In this document: one piece after another, positions 42,906-54,681 of the stretch | Layout: every line of letters starts with the position of its first letter | Numbering within the stretch: the first letter of the stretch is position 1 | Origin: Aselliscus stoliczkanus | Lineage: Eukaryota > Chordata > Mammalia > Chiroptera > Hipposideridae | NCBI GenBank assembly: GCA_033961575.1 | Contig: CM066740.1 | Location: forward strand, 19,629,501 to 19,693,500 | Length of the DNA stretch: 64,000 nt | Direction of reading: 5' to 3' | Notes under the pieces: generated by a model | The model's input: the letters and a program-made list of their open reading frames with translations, nothing else | Told to the model about the DNA's origin: nothing | Database searches by the model: none | Translations under genes and position numbers: made by a program

Positions 42906-44877
42906 TTCTTTTTACCACATAGAAAATATATAGAGATGAGTTATTGTTAAGCCAAGAGGGTAATTTCTAAGGTAGCTTAAACAAAGACTGCAGCATGAGA
43001 ACAGAGACAGCTTCCTGAAAACTTTGACCAACAAGTCATTCTAGAGTTGAGGTGAATGGCTAAAAGAGACATATTAACCCTGATTAAATAACAAGTTTTG
43101 ACATGCAGCAGACAATAAACAGCAGAAGAGACCCAGAGCTTATAAGCATACACACTGGAAATAAATTACTTGTCCCAATGGAACAGCACTGGTCTAGGAT
43201 TTCCTTTAAAGATCAATCTCCCTTAAGGGAAAAAAAAAGACAAATTTTATTTAAAAAATTATTTAAAATAGACAGTGTTGGCTGAGTCAGGTGGCGGTTG
43301 TTATTTGTGGTGGATTTTTATATCTTGTTTAAAATTCATACACCTTTGTGTGTATGTGTGCTTTTATAGTTTAATACATATGTACATTATGTAAGTTGTA
43401 AATATCATATATCCCTCTAATTAGTCTCCTTTCAATTTTCTGCTTGCTGAACTATAGTTAAGGAGACTTAAGCATTGTTCATCTTCACTATTGGTAAACA
43501 TCTAGTGGACTAGTTGAAATCAGTTAGGTTGACTCATTAGGTATGTGGTTAAACACCAGTATATTAAGTGCTCAAATGTCATATTTCGTGAACTAGGGAG
43601 TAGAATTAGAGATGGCTGTAAATCCTGGATTTAAACGTTAACCCTTGCTAAGAGGATTTGAGTAGCCAGCCTGTACTTAGGTAAAATGGATCTCCACACA
43701 TGGAGAGAAGTGACTTCTGTACTCTAAGTAGCTGTTTTAGTTAGCTCTGTTGAGATGAGCTATGAAGGATATTCCATAAGAGCAAGGAAAGAACCTTAGG
43801 ACCAGGAGTAAGTGTTTGAAGAAGCGCTGATCCTTGAATGTTGCCAGTAGGACGTGATGAGATCCTCTAGAAACCCAGGAATATCTTTTGCTTTAGTAAT
43901 CTAGCTGGAAAACTTCTGCTTGAAAAGCCAGCCTTGGGTCATATTTTTATCAAAGGTATAATGAAGTAAAACTATGTCATTACTATTGCCAATTTAATGG
44001 ATAACAGTGATTATAATTAGTTGAAATTATCATCTGATTTATGAGTTCTATTTTATCTTTGTAACTACAACACAAGTTGTTCTAAAAGTTGTTGCCTACT
44101 CATAACTTAAGACTAATTATCATAAAGTACAGAGAATGGAATCCTTATGATATTGAATGTATTAGTGGTAGGTTCAATTTTGAGCATTTTATTTTCAGAA
44201 TAATTGGAGAAATTCAGAGGGGAATAATAAAACATTGTCAGCCTATGAAGAAATTTGAATTGAATTTAGATTGCTTTAACCTAGAGATAATGATTTAAAA
44301 TAAATTAAGTAATTATCTCCCACCATAACTATAGTAACATTAGAAGAGTGTTTATAGTTTGGGGTCCACATTATCAGGGACGTTCCCAAGCAGCATACAA
44401 CCTCATCTTCTCCTCATAATATGTACACCAAACTACTCAGGAATCAGAGACTGATGTTTTGCTTTGGAGTTTAGAACTTAAATTTAGTTCATTAGTTTCC
44501 TCTAGAATTTAAGATACTTAAAGTTGTCTTTCCTAATATACTTGTAATTTCAGGAAAATTGGGGCTCACCTAGAACTCTGTTAAAATCTCAGAGAGAGAT
44601 CCTTTAGCTTGGAAGATGGAGCTGGGCAAGAAACAACTACCTTCTATCTCTTGGGTTTCAGCTTCTGGTTCTTTGGTCACCGGGATGACCTGTGTCTGTC
44701 ACTGGATTCTGACTTTGCTCTGGTTTCCTAGTTCTAACCTACTTTTGGCATTTGTTCAGGTTTCTTCCTTGATTCATGAGTTGGCTCTTCTGGTGATTTG
44801 TCCCCATTGGACACACCTCAACACTCTGACATGCGTTTGGAAGCAGAAATGTCAATAAAGAAGAAGTCTTATTTGTA
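42906..44877. other. Unique sequence, no gene called
   Basis: A good acceptor TTTTATTTTCAG ends at about 44196 but lacks a nearby convincing donor. The 80-codon frame at 44616-44858 has no motif. Confidence 0.4.
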
Positions 44878-44999
44878 TTATTATTTTTATTTTTTATTTT
44901 TTTTGAGGGCAGTGTCACTGGTCCTCATATGTGGGAGCTGAACCGGGGCCGCTGGCTTCCCAAGCCAGCACTTCACCACTGCGCCACTCGGCCGGCCCA
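44878..44999 (-). mobile_element. Short tRNA-derived SINE
   Basis: Reverse copy of the family at 14308 with a well-preserved head (reverse complement GGGCCGGCCGAGTGGCGCAG). Flanked by the 17-bp perfect duplication AAGAAGTCTTATTTGTA (44861-44877; 45000-45016). The low divergence suggests a recent insertion. Confidence 0.95.
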
Positions 45000-45279
45000 A
45001 AGAAGTCTTATTTGTAAAAAGACAGTTGTCACTACTTATATACGGTTTTTCATTTTATAATAAGTACTTATCACAAAGATAAATATATATACACTGCCAG
45101 AAATTTTAGAATATGTATTTAATTTCAAAGCAAATAAACTATAAGTCTGTATACATCACATGGAGAACACTAGAGAATAGAACTAAAAACCAGTTTTCCA
45201 GTGAATAAGCATAATTTTTAAACAAATAGGATCACGTTATTTATTTCTCTTAAGATCAAATGCCCTTTTCCCAATGTCA

Positions 45280-45470
45280 TTTCCCTACAACATCATTTTT
45301 CAATGGCTGCAGAATAATCCATTGTGAATGTATCTCGTTTGTTACTTTGGATAAATTTAGGTTTTTAAATATTTTTTTATTTTAATAATATTGCATGAAC
45401 ATTTTTGTATATATTGAGATTTGGTAGATCTATGATATTTCCACAAGGTATAGTCTTAAAATTTATTATT
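45280..45470 (-). mobile_element. Probable old LINE 3'-UTR-like fragment
   Basis: 'CATTTTTCAATGGCTGCAGA' then ATAATCCATTGTGAATG, and 'TATTGCATGAACATTTTTGT', resemble a widespread reverse-orientation LINE segment. Family uncertain. Confidence 0.4.
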
Positions 45471-45742
45471 TTTGTGGTATGCATTCAGAGGGGGACACAT
45501 AGCATCAATATTTCCAAAGTGTAGCTATTTAATATTTAAGAGTAAGTACACTTAGGAATTTTGAATCTTTTGTGGGAAAGACCATTCTGTTTTGACAAAC
45601 TTTGATTATAATCAGAATGAGCAGAAAACTTACTATATGGTTTTCTTTTCCATTTTACACGCAAGTCATGGTTGTGATTTTTCTTGTTTTTTGCCTTCTT
45701 TGGTTTGGTCTTTGTTTACTTTGGATTTCTGTTTTTTTATAG

Positions 45743-45847
45743 TCCAAAAAGTAAAAATTCTTGAGGCAAAATCTTTTCCTTTGCCAAAATCTAGTGCAAG
45801 ATTGATGATATATGAAACAATAGAGCATGTGAAATATCATGATGCCC
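45743..45847 (+). CDS. Candidate internal exon, product unknown
   Basis: The acceptor has the strongest polypyrimidine tract in this region (GGATTTCTGTTTTTTTATAG, ending 45742), and the donor is GATGCCC|GTATGTG (GT at 45848-45849). The 105-bp segment is open in one frame only: two leading bases, 34 codons (QKVKILEAKSFPLPKSSARL, then MIYETIEHVKYHDA), one trailing base. Its length is a multiple of three and its phases match the candidate exons before (40102) and, via an alternative acceptor at 47519, after. The residues are a plausible soluble-protein mix. No family recognised. The same segment lies inside a longer unspliced 96-codon frame (45592-45882), which is less convincing. Confidence 0.4.
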
Positions 45848-46659
45848 GTATGTGGAAAATATTCCTAGTTTGTTTCATTTGATCATTTTCCTGTAAAAAG
45901 TTCATTAAAGCTTCTCAAACATATCAGAAATTGAAACTAAGACGGCAACCTGAGCATGTAGAGTGAATGTATAGACTTGTTTAACCCTCCTATAGAGGCA
46001 CCAGATAAAATCCAGCTTGTAAAACAAGGTAACAGTTAAAATTATTCCATAGCAAATACACTGTGCCAGCTCTCTGTGCCAACTCATAAATATTTCCATC
46101 CACATACACTTTCCAAAGGATAGTTTTCCAGTTGCAATTAAACTCCAAGCTGTTGCATATTTTGGGGCTTCAGTAATTTTGCCTATACACAATTCAGTTT
46201 TTTAAAATGGTTTTTTAAGTTTATTATAATTGTAATAATTTCTTCTTTCAGAAACTTACTTTCAAATATCAGGCATCACTATTCAATAAGCTATATTCCA
46301 AACAATTCTGAAAGCCTCCACATTAATGAAGTGGTAGGTACTTTGCGTTCTTCTGTAGATAAATACATAGGGGAGAGATTCAAATGGTGGTCATAGTAAG
46401 AAACACTGATAACTAACTTCATTAGAACTAAAGAGTAATGTGATGATCTCAACCTCAAAGCAGCAAAAGCTCAAATATTTGGTTCTAAAGAAATGCAAAC
46501 ATTTTAACTTCCTAAGTTTCCTGTGGCAGCTAAGTTTTTATGATTCTGTCCCTCGAACAAATAGACATCCTGTAAAAATGCCCTGCCTCTCTTCCTTTGT
46601 AGTTCTATTTGATCTTTATTATTATTTATTTAAAAATATTTATAGCATGTTAAAAATGC
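45848..46659. other. Candidate intron; unassigned sequence
   Basis: A 95-codon minus-strand frame (45905-46192; includes GKLSFGKCMWMEIFMSWHRE) and a further exon-like segment on the plus strand (46252-46333, acceptor TTTCTTCTTTCAG) lie here. Neither could be tied to a known gene. Confidence 0.35.
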
Positions 46660-46865
46660 GTATTTGTTGAGTGCCCACTAGGTCCATCTAGGTCGAGCCT
46701 CGGTCCTAGATGCTTACTTAATTTAATCCTCACAATAATTCTGTGAGGACATTAATACCATTCCTGTATTACACATAAGAAAAAGGAGGGCCAGGGAAGT
46801 TGAGTAACATCACCAGTGTCACGGGGCTTGAAAGTAGCTGATCCAGGATTCAGGCTTAGTTCTGG
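46660..46865 (-). mobile_element. MIR SINE
   Basis: 'ATTTGTTGAGTGCCCACTAG', 'TTTAATCCTCACAATAATTC' and 'TCCAGGATTCAGGCTTAGTT' match reverse MIR. Confidence 0.75.
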
Positions 46866-47489
46866 CTGAAATAAGTACTACCAATTAGATTCTTGAGAGT
46901 AGGCTATTGTCTGAAAGAAATAAACTATAAAATAAAGTACGAGCAAATATCATTTTATCTCATTTTCATTTCCAAGGATTTATTTTTTTTGTCTATGAGA
47001 GCACTGTAAGTGAAAGATAGCAGAATAAATCCCAAACATATACCAAACCTGCACTGAGGCTACTGTTCTTATATTTTCTGCTGGTGCTGATGAAATCTAA
47101 ATTTGGAAACAAGACTCAGACTATAAAGTTATTGAAAGGTTAAAGATCCTTTCTGCTTATGCCAGTAATCACTTCAAATAAGTGTTTCATATTCCTTCAA
47201 ATGCTTTAATGACTATACCATTCTGTCTTTTCTTAAAGTTTACTGCCATTTGCTTTCCATTAGAAAATCATTTTAAATTAAGTGCTCTTTTAAGATGAAA
47301 AGTCCATAGACTCTAAGAGGTTAATAAATGAGAGAATATTCTTTTGTATTTCACCAACCTGAACTTATATCAAGGATATACATGAAGATTAAAGTATAAA
47401 TTTCCTAACTTTTTACATTTCTTTCCTGTCCTCTTCCATAGCACAGCTATTACCCACTTTAGAGAATGTACTCTTTTAGCCTTTTCCAG
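46866..47489. other. Unique sequence; ends in a splice acceptor
   Basis: No repeat or exon recognised. The last bases (CTCTTTTAGCCTTTTCCAG) are the acceptor of the next candidate exon. Confidence 0.4.
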
Positions 47490-47646
47490 GGCACTTAGGT
47501 CTCCTGTAGTGTGTCCAGTAATAGAAAGTAATTTACTTCTGTTTGAAGCGAGAGTAAAAGCTCGTCAGGCCAGGATGACTCAAAGTACTCGACAGCCATA
47601 TTCGAAACGAACCAGAAAAGCAATAAGTCTCTGTGACAAAGCTCAG
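47490..47646 (+). CDS. Candidate exon, basic Arg/Lys-rich product, unknown
   Basis: Bounded by CTTTTCCAG (47481-47489) and the donor AAAGCTCAG|GTGAAT (GT at 47647-47648). One frame is open: one leading base and 52 codons, including IESNLLLFEARVKARQARM, TQSTRQPYSKRTRKAISLCD, then KAQ, ending on a codon boundary. An alternative acceptor (GTGTGTCCAG, ending 47518) would keep the same frame with two leading bases, which is what the exon at 45743 requires. Five CpGs lie within about 60 bp (47549-47612), unlike the flanks, as expected where coding constraint keeps CpGs. The charged, arginine-rich sequence suggests a nuclear or nucleic-acid-binding tail, but that is guesswork. The minus-strand frame over the same bases (47495-47734) looks like its shadow. 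Confidence 0.45.
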
Positions 47647-47738
47647 GTGAATTCCTGCTGCCTGGAACATAGTACATTATAAATTGTTTTGTTAAATATT
47701 GAATTTCTATCCTTACTCTATTTCCTCCAAACAAATAG

Positions 47739-47801
47739 CATGACTGCCCAAAGAAAGCTCAAAATGCCAAACGAACTAGTGCCAGTGGAAAATTCAGCTA
47801 G
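47739..47801 (+). CDS. Candidate terminal coding exon with stop
   Basis: After a 92-bp gap that would be a minimal intron, acceptor ATTTCCTCCAAACAAATAG (AG 47737-47738) leads into 20 codons in the frame set by the previous exon (HDCPKKAQNAKRTSASGKFS) and a TAG at 47799-47801. The lysine/arginine-rich composition continues that of the upstream exon. The 3' UTR would run on from here; the first AATAAA downstream is at about 48390. Starting at the ATG (47740) another frame gives a 32-codon peptide (MTAQRKLKMPNELVPVENSA, then SDEQKINHQGNE); only one of these can be right. A 92-bp intron is short but within the mammalian range. Confidence 0.35.
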   Translation, partial: HDCPKKAQNAKRTSASGKFS

Positions 47802-47999
47802 TGACGAACAGAAGATTAATCATCAAGGAAATGAGTAGCCTTGGTTTAATGCATAGGAGTTTAAGAAGACAGGCAGCATTTTCGAGCTGCAGCATTTCTG
47901 GCAAGCAGCATTTTGTTCTTTTTTAGTAACACGGAGGAAAAAGAAAACTGGATTTGAAGCACAAAGATCTGAGTTTTAAAAAGGGAGAGTGAAATGGAG
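47802..47999. other. Possible 3' UTR of the candidate gene
   Basis: No repeat recognised. A few CpGs persist (47883, 47933). Confidence 0.3.
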
Positions 48000-48190
48000 C
48001 AAATGTTTTTTGAGGACTTTGGTAAACAATAGGCACTGGGTTAAGGACTTTCCCATTTTATCTCATTAAATCCTGACAGTACTGGGGCTCAGAGAAGTTA
48101 AGAGATTTGTCCTAGGTCAGAGCTAGAAAGCAGCAGAAGTAGAATGTAATTATATGTTAATCCAAACCTGCAGCTCATCTTCTTGCCTTA
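48000..48190 (-). mobile_element. MIR SINE
   Basis: 'AATAGGCACTGGGTTAAGGA', 'TATCTCATTAAATCCTGACA' and 'GGGGCTCAGAGAAGTTAAGA' match reverse MIR. Confidence 0.75.
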
Positions 48191-48256
48191 TTATTTAACA
48201 CGATTATAGTTATATTCAATTTATTATGAAGAAAGATAAAATCCTGTCATTTTTCT

Positions 48257-48412
48257 CAAAGTGTCATCTGAACGTCACTTGCATCAGTATCATTTGGAAA
48301 TCCCCAGCCCCACTGCAGACCTATGGACCCCATAAGGGCCTGGGATATAACAACTGGAACAAGACTCTTGGTATGCTTTATCATGCTAAATAAAATTTGA
48401 AAGCTGCTGCTC
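48257..48412 (+). mobile_element. MER20-like hAT-Charlie MITE
   Basis: 'TCTCAAAGTGTCATCTGAAC', 'CTTGCATCAGTATCATTTGG' and 'TTGAAAGCTGCTGCTC' resemble a diverged MER20-type element. Confidence 0.5.
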
Positions 48413-48814
48413 TAGAAGAGGCTTATGGAAGATGGAAAACCATGATCAAAAATGATACTTGCATGATTTCACCTTTTAAAGTTATTCAAAACCAAGTGTA
48501 ACACACAAGTTCCTGAGAATGGGAAGCTATTTGAAAATAAACCAGTAGTCCTAACTCCCTAAAGGAAGCCAGAGGGAATGCATGGATGGTATCTGGTAGG
48601 CACAGCCAGCCAGAAGCAGAAAAGGAATCTCTGGCTCAAAGGCACACAATTCTTGTGTTTCATTTTGGTGTCTGGAAGACTGTGAAGTGTATATTATATT
48701 TTTCATGCTCTGAGGTCTAGATATACCTATTAGGATTTTGTTTTATAAATAACAGACCAACAAAGAGGCACAAAAGAAATCATGGAATGGAGGAATGATC
48801 CTAGACTTTTAAGA

Positions 48815-49005
48815 ACTACAGACTTGGGATTGAATGTTTGCAAGGTACATGACCTAATTAAACTTTTGTGGTCTCAGATTTGATACCTTTAAAATGAAAT
48901 AATAGCAACTAGTACCTTGTTATGTTGCCACGAGGATTAGAGATAAAACATGTAAAGCATATGACAGAACCTGGTACAAAGAAAATAGTTAATAGTAACT
49001 TATGT
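48815..49005 (+). mobile_element. MIR SINE
   Basis: 'CATGACCTAATTAAACTTTTG', 'TGTTGCCACGAGGATTAGAG' and 'GCATATGACAGAACCTGGTA' match forward MIR. Confidence 0.65.
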
Positions 49006-50103
49006 CATCATCATTCTTAGTGACATTTATTATAGTGTAAATAGAAGCAAAATGTGCTCATTGCATGTTTAATTTTAACAGGTTCAGCTTTAGTGTGTAC
49101 ACAATGGCAAACCATTGAACAAAGAGATATACAGATATACCTGTCCTTGAGAATGGTAGAAAAAGCCATTATAGTCTATAAATAATTCTATCCTCGATCC
49201 TATGTCTCGAAATATTACTGAGAATTTTGAAATAGTAACTTAATATCGTTGAAACTTTTAAAATATTTTTGTTATATATATTATTTCATATTCCTGATGC
49301 ACGTGTAGAACAAAAATCCTACCATGTTCCATGGCTACAGTTTTAGCATCTAAGTTTAAGTTTTGTTCTAAATGTTGAGCAATTTAGACTCCAGAAATTT
49401 TAGTTTGGTAGGTAATTAAGTTGTGTCTATCAGATATATGATTAACATATTTTAGCCATTCACTCTTGTTCTAAAAATAACTTGAAAGTTGTATTTATAT
49501 CAGTAAAAAAAACAAAGAGTATATTTAAGTTGGAGGTATTCCTGACTACTGTACTTAAAGTATTAGTTCTATACAACTTTTCCTGTACATAACATACCAT
49601 TTTTACCAGGGAAAGTCTATTTTAAGTTGGGTCAATAAAATAACACAGCATTTATGTAATTAGAAACTAATGCCCCCAAAATAAGAATATGATTATGTTT
49701 TTGCTTATTGAAGTTATGATGATGTTTATGGGAGGCCTATTAAAATAGGTGTACTTAAACTTTGACTGATTTGGGTGGGGAAAGGAAAATCTTAGGAAAA
49801 ACCCTGGTTTATAAAGCCTTGTTTATTCAGGCTCTTCATATCTGAGTATCTTTTTGATTGGAATAATTGTGTTGCTGGGAGAGTGATCACTAAAATCAGG
49901 AACTCTCCAACACTTCTGCCATGGAAATGGACACTCAGAATTATGTATTTATGAGAGAAGAGCTTAAAAAGTCTCTCTTTGTTAGCTTTTGACCCATAGA
50001 GCCATGTATAGAGGAGTTTTCCAGGAATATCCCAATTTTTGTGTATAGCTGTGTCATCTTGCCTATCTGGCAAGTAGAAATTTCTTCTTGCTCAGTGATT
50101 TTT
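49006..50103. other. Unique AT-rich sequence, no gene seen
   Basis: A 93-codon minus-strand frame (49792-50073) has no motif or supporting splice signal. Confidence 0.4.
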
Positions 50104-50255
50104 TGTTTTGTTTTTTTCTTTTTTAGCTGAGCATCCTGCCGCCTGTTGGCAGCTCAGTGGTAACTCAACTCAGGCTGGACATTGAACCGCTGTTGCTCAG
50201 AGCTCAGCTCGCACTGTTGAGCAAGCTCTTAACCAACTGAGCCACTCAGCCGGCC
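50104..50255 (-). mobile_element. tRNA-derived SINE (about 160 bp type)
   Basis: Reverse copy with left T/A tail, 'GCCGCCTGTTGGCAGCTCAG' and right end 'GCCACTCAGCCGGCC'. Flanks CTCAGTGATTTTT / CTCAGTGACTTTT (50091-50103; 50256-50268). Confidence 0.9.
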
Positions 50256-50459
50256 CTCAGTGACTTTTAATGATATCTATAAGCCCAATGGTTATTGAAA
50301 AACGTCAAGGCTCCAGTGTACTTATTTGTAAAATTTTTGATTATGTTATAGGTAGCATTTTTACTTTTATCACATTTCAGATTTCTTAAAAAATATGTGA
50401 AAATACTAAACATTTTCTATTATGATTCTTTGTCCAATGAGTTAATTTCTAAATATATA

Positions 50460-50830
50460 GAATTAAAAAATTCTTTCCATTATTAATTTCTAACTTAATT
50501 GCATTCAAGTCCCAGAACAGGGTTTTATATGACATGCATTTTTTGCAACTTTTGGAAGTTCTTTTATGGCTTTATACTTGATTGATTTTGAAAATGTTCT
50601 ATGTGTGCTTGAGAAAAATGTATACTTTAATATTTGGGTCTTCTCATTCAATATTTAGTTATGTTGCTGAAATTTTCTATAGTAAACTGATTGTTTATAT
50701 GCTTGATCTATCAGGAGTTGGAAAAGATACATTGAAAATCTGTCATTATTCTGGTGAAATATCTAATTCTTTCATTAGTACTATATTATTTGATATATTA
50801 TCAATTTTTATCAATTTACTGTATTATCAA
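50460..50830 (-). mobile_element. Old L1 ORF2 fragment, reverse
   Basis: 'TTGAAAATGTTCTATGTGTG' then CTTGAGAAAAATGTATACTT is the reverse of an L1 ORF2 segment ('ATGTTCCATGTGCACTTGAG' in common L1s), highly diverged. Confidence 0.65.
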
Positions 50831-50849
50831 CATTTTTCTGTATTACCAA

Positions 50850-51023
50850 CCTTTCACATTTAGAACATTTTCATCATCTCAAAAAGAAACCCCATGCATT
50901 TTGTCATCACCTGCCTACCACTCATATCCCCCCTCCCATTCTAAGCAGCCATTAATTCCTTTCCTATTTTGGACTTTAATATGAATGGAATCATATAATA
51001 TGTGGACTTCTATGACTGGCTTC

Positions 51024-51024
<1 letters not shown>
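50850..51024 (-). mobile_element. Old L1M 3'-UTR fragment, reverse
   Basis: 'CATTTTCATCATCTCAAAAAG', 'AGCAGCCATTAATTCCTTTC' and 'GAATGGAATCATATAATATG' follow a standard old L1M 3' UTR read in reverse, interrupted by the next L1. Confidence 0.6.
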
Positions 51025-51057
<33 letters not shown>

Positions 51058-51718
51058 TACAGATGTACAATGCAATAGTTACCCTTTTCACTCCTTACAA
51101 AGTGACTCTCCCCTCCCCCCTCTCCTGCCCCCCCAACCCCTGATGTCATACATATCTATTACAATTCCATTGACTCCATTCCCATACTATATTCCACATC
51201 CCATGACTATATATGTGTTAAATTATAGTCAACATCTAATATTAATCAGCGGCAGCTTCAGATGTACAGTGCAGTAGTCAGGCCACTAAACTGTCGATGA
51301 AGTGGTCTCCCTAACAAGACATGAGTCCTTCTGATTCCCTAAAAAAATATTTACAACCTTATTGATTATATTCCCTAAACTGTCTCTTCTGTCTCTGCAG
51401 TAGTATTGTATTACCAGTTTATGTTGCCTCGTCCCTTCCCCTTCTCCCTCATGCCCATTCCCATCCCATCTAGCCCTCATCAGTTTTTCCTTTGTGTCTC
51501 TAAGACTATTTCTGTTTATTTTGCTCATTTATTCAGTTCTTTAGATTCCACATATAAGTGAAATCATATGGTATTTGTCTTTCTCCGACTGACTTATTTC
51601 ACTTAACATAATGTTCTCTAGGTCCATCCATATCGTTGCAAATGGTATGATTTCTTTCTTCTTTATAGCTGCATAATACTACATTGTGTAAATGTACCAC
51701 AATTTCTTAATCCATAAG
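51025..51718 (-). mobile_element. L1 3' end with (TTA)n tail, reverse
   Basis: It begins with a pure (TTA)n run (51025-51056), the reversed tail, and continues to 'AAGTGAAATCATATGGTATT', 'CTAGGTCCATCCATATCGTT' and 'ACCACAATTTCTTAATCCAT', standard L1 3' landmarks. Confidence 0.85.
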
Positions 51719-52208
51719 AATTTTAGAATCATTGTGTTAAGTTGTACAAAGAAGTCACCTGGGTTCCAATTATACTGAATTTGTAGATCAGTTGGGGAGT
51801 GTTGCCATCTTAATAATATCAAGTCTTCTGATCCATGAACATAGGATGTTTTTCCATTCATTTTTATCCCTTTAATTTCTTTCAACAATGTTTTGCACTT
51901 TTCAGGGTATTCTTCTTGGGTGAATTTTGTTAGTTTGTGTCTTTCTAGGTATTTGTCCATTTTCTCTAAGTTATCTAATTTATTGGTGTGCAGTTGTTTA
52001 TAATATCCCTTTATAATCTTTTTATTTTTGTAATGTCAGCAGTAATATCTCCTTTGTTATTACGAATTCTAGTAATTTGAGTATTCTCTCTCTTTTTTCT
52101 AGGTCTGTATTACTAAACAATTGTCAATTTTGTTGATCTTTTCAAAGAACCAGCTTTTCTTTCATTGATGTTCTCTATTGTTTTTCTGTTCACTATTTCA
52201 TTTATTTC
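51719..52208 (-). mobile_element. L1 ORF2 reverse transcriptase fragment, reverse
   Basis: It jumps directly from the L1 3' end to the ORF2 region ('AGTGTTGCCATCTTAATAAT', 'TTTCTTTCAACAATGTTTTG', 'TTGTTGATCTTTTCAAAGAA'), so an internal piece of L1 is deleted or two L1s abut. The minus-strand peptide at 51679-51960 includes MDKYLERHKLTKFTQEEYPE, an L1 remnant. Confidence 0.8.
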
Positions 52209-54573
52209 TGCATCCTCTCAAGACCCAGAGAGAAGTTTCTCTCCTGCTAGTATCCCTACCTTTCCCTGTTTCTTACCACTTCAAGATGACCTCACCCTGG
52301 GGTCTTGTTCTTGTTCCCAGAACTGTATTTCAGTCTTCCACTGGGCTTCACGGCCCCAGTGAGGATCATTTTTAGCAACCTGATTGTCATGATTGTTCAA
52401 TCCTGAAAACTGTTAGATTTGCATTAAATAACCCCCAAATGTTAGTTATGTGTACAAAAATGCATTTGGCAGAGGAATGTACTTATATGTGATACCTTAG
52501 GAAGTTGTAAAAATTTAATCAATGCAAAAATAATAGTCATACTATTTGTACAAAAGAAAATTCAACCTTATAATATTACTAAAATGCCCTCACAAAAAGT
52601 CCTAATGTAATGACAAAAAGTCAAAACAAGGGCAGGAGGGAGTTACAGAGGTAAAGACTGCAATAAGAAATTATGTACATTAGATTAATTGCTCAATAAT
52701 AAGCACACAAATACTGGAAAGAGAATCTTAAATGTAGCAAGAATTTCCAGTAGATATAACAATTGGATTATAATTCACCTTACTTTTATAATCTTCTAGA
52801 AAACTTAGCTCCACAACTCTCTATTTAATTCTATTAGAATATTCTTACCTTGGCTTCAAATAGTTTATGCTGTAATTACTATTCCAGTGTTTAGTATTTT
52901 CAATCTTAAGTGCAAATACTTATTAATGATTTTCTAAAATATTCTTCCTAGATTTCCCTGAAAAAAGTATACTTGTAATATCATCAATCTGTTACAAATA
53001 TAATTTAAGAAAAAAAGCCCAGAATAAGTTAGTATTTTCATCATTACACATACATACACACACATGCACACATACACATATATACAGTACAGAAATTTGT
53101 TACATGTAAAAATTGACATAAATCAATTTTGGCCCCGAAATGGATAAAATGGTTTTCTTTTACCATTTACTTTTATATATGCATCTAGGCTCTTTAAGCA
53201 ATGTTAACAATTCTCAGAGTGTAAAAGGAACAGAACTTAGTTACTACTTGAAGAGTAAAAAAATAAACATTGCTATTAGATGTATCATATCCTGACACCA
53301 TTCTGCAGAGTTGGACTTTATCAGTTGATAGAAATTACTGCAGTTGTATCAAATATTCAATATTATCCAAAGTAACAAATGAAATGCAAAACAAAATTAG
53401 CCACTTATCCCCTCTACTAACTCATTAGACGTCATATAAGTTTTTATTTTTGTCTTTTGTTCCAATTACTGATCAGAGCTATAAAATTGATCAATATATT
53501 AAGAGCTTCAAAATGTGATATGTAAGCCTTAAGTATCAATAATGATACCATTTGTATAAGGGAAGAGAATTTGAATTTATGGCTACGTTGAAACCTAGCT
53601 TGCAAGATTCCATTTCCTTTATTCTGTTTGTTTTTGTTATTTATTTTTCTTAACTTAAGGTTACATTTTTATTAAACAAAATACATAAAATATAAACAGC
53701 AATAAAAAATATTATCCCTAGCTTCACCACCATCCAGACCCAACCTTATTAAGATTCTGACATATTCCTATCTGTATTTTTTTATAAAGTTGTAATTGTG
53801 TGTGTATGTAGGTGTATAATTTAAGATCCTGATGTTTAATTTTATGTTGATAACTATTTTTCCCAATATTATTTTATAGATTTCATACCCATTATATCTT
53901 TAATCAGTATATGCTATCTTCTCTTGGTAGTTTGTTTCTTTTTCTTTAACTTCCTTTGCTATTAAAATATTGTAGTTCTGCAGTTATCATCTTCATGTAT
54001 AAAATGTTCCAATTTTCATAACTTAGTTGGAAAATTCAATATCAAAACATATGAATATATTTGAAATTCTTGGTAAATATTGTCAGTTTTATTTTGCCAG
54101 AGGATTAGACCAAGTTAAATCCTTACTGTTGTAAGTGAGAGTAGCTGTTTCCTAGTATTGTAAATTACCTGATTTTTTTGATGTTGCTAACTTGAGAGGT
54201 TAAAAACGTCTCCCTTCAACCTGCTTGCGTCTTATAATTGGTGATATGCTCTTTTATAAGAGCAAAAGCATTAAAAAAATTTAGAGTTGGCTGATCTACA
54301 TAATGTATTTCTGTTGCTAAATACAGTGGATTCTTACTCTTTTATGTATTTTTCCCTCAAAGTCTAATCTATGTTGCACTTGCACTTACCATCTTTCCCC
54401 TATCAGAAGTCTGAACATAATTACCAAGTTTGGGAATGACTCAGTTTGGAAACAAAGGATATATGTTAAATTTGTGGCAAAAAACGTTTCACAATTACTT
54501 GGTTAACAAGATAATAAACAGAAAATTCCCCCTCTCCCGTAACACTTTGTATTTCTATTCACAAATCATTTTT
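52209..54573. other. Unique AT-rich sequence, no gene seen
   Basis: A CA/TA-rich patch lies at 53044-53085 and a possible old LINE-like segment at 53640-54010. No exon supported. Confidence 0.4.
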
Positions 54574-54681
54574 TTTTGTTTTGTTTTGAGGGCAGTGTCA
54601 CTGGCCCTCATATGTGATACCCAAACCTGGGCCGCTGGCTTCCTAAGCCAGCGCTTAACCACCACGCCACTCAGCTGGCCC
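54574..54681 (-). mobile_element. Short tRNA-derived SINE
   Basis: T-rich tail, 'GAGGGCAGTGTCACTGGCCC' and right end 'GCCACTCAGCTGGCCC'. Near-duplicated flanks CACAAATCATTTTT / CACAAATAATTTTT (54560-54573; 54682-54695). Confidence 0.9.

Noticed and set aside
44616..44858. 80-codon plus-strand frame starting MELGKKQLPS
   Set aside because: Unspliced, no motif, no promoter or splice context; indistinguishable from chance.
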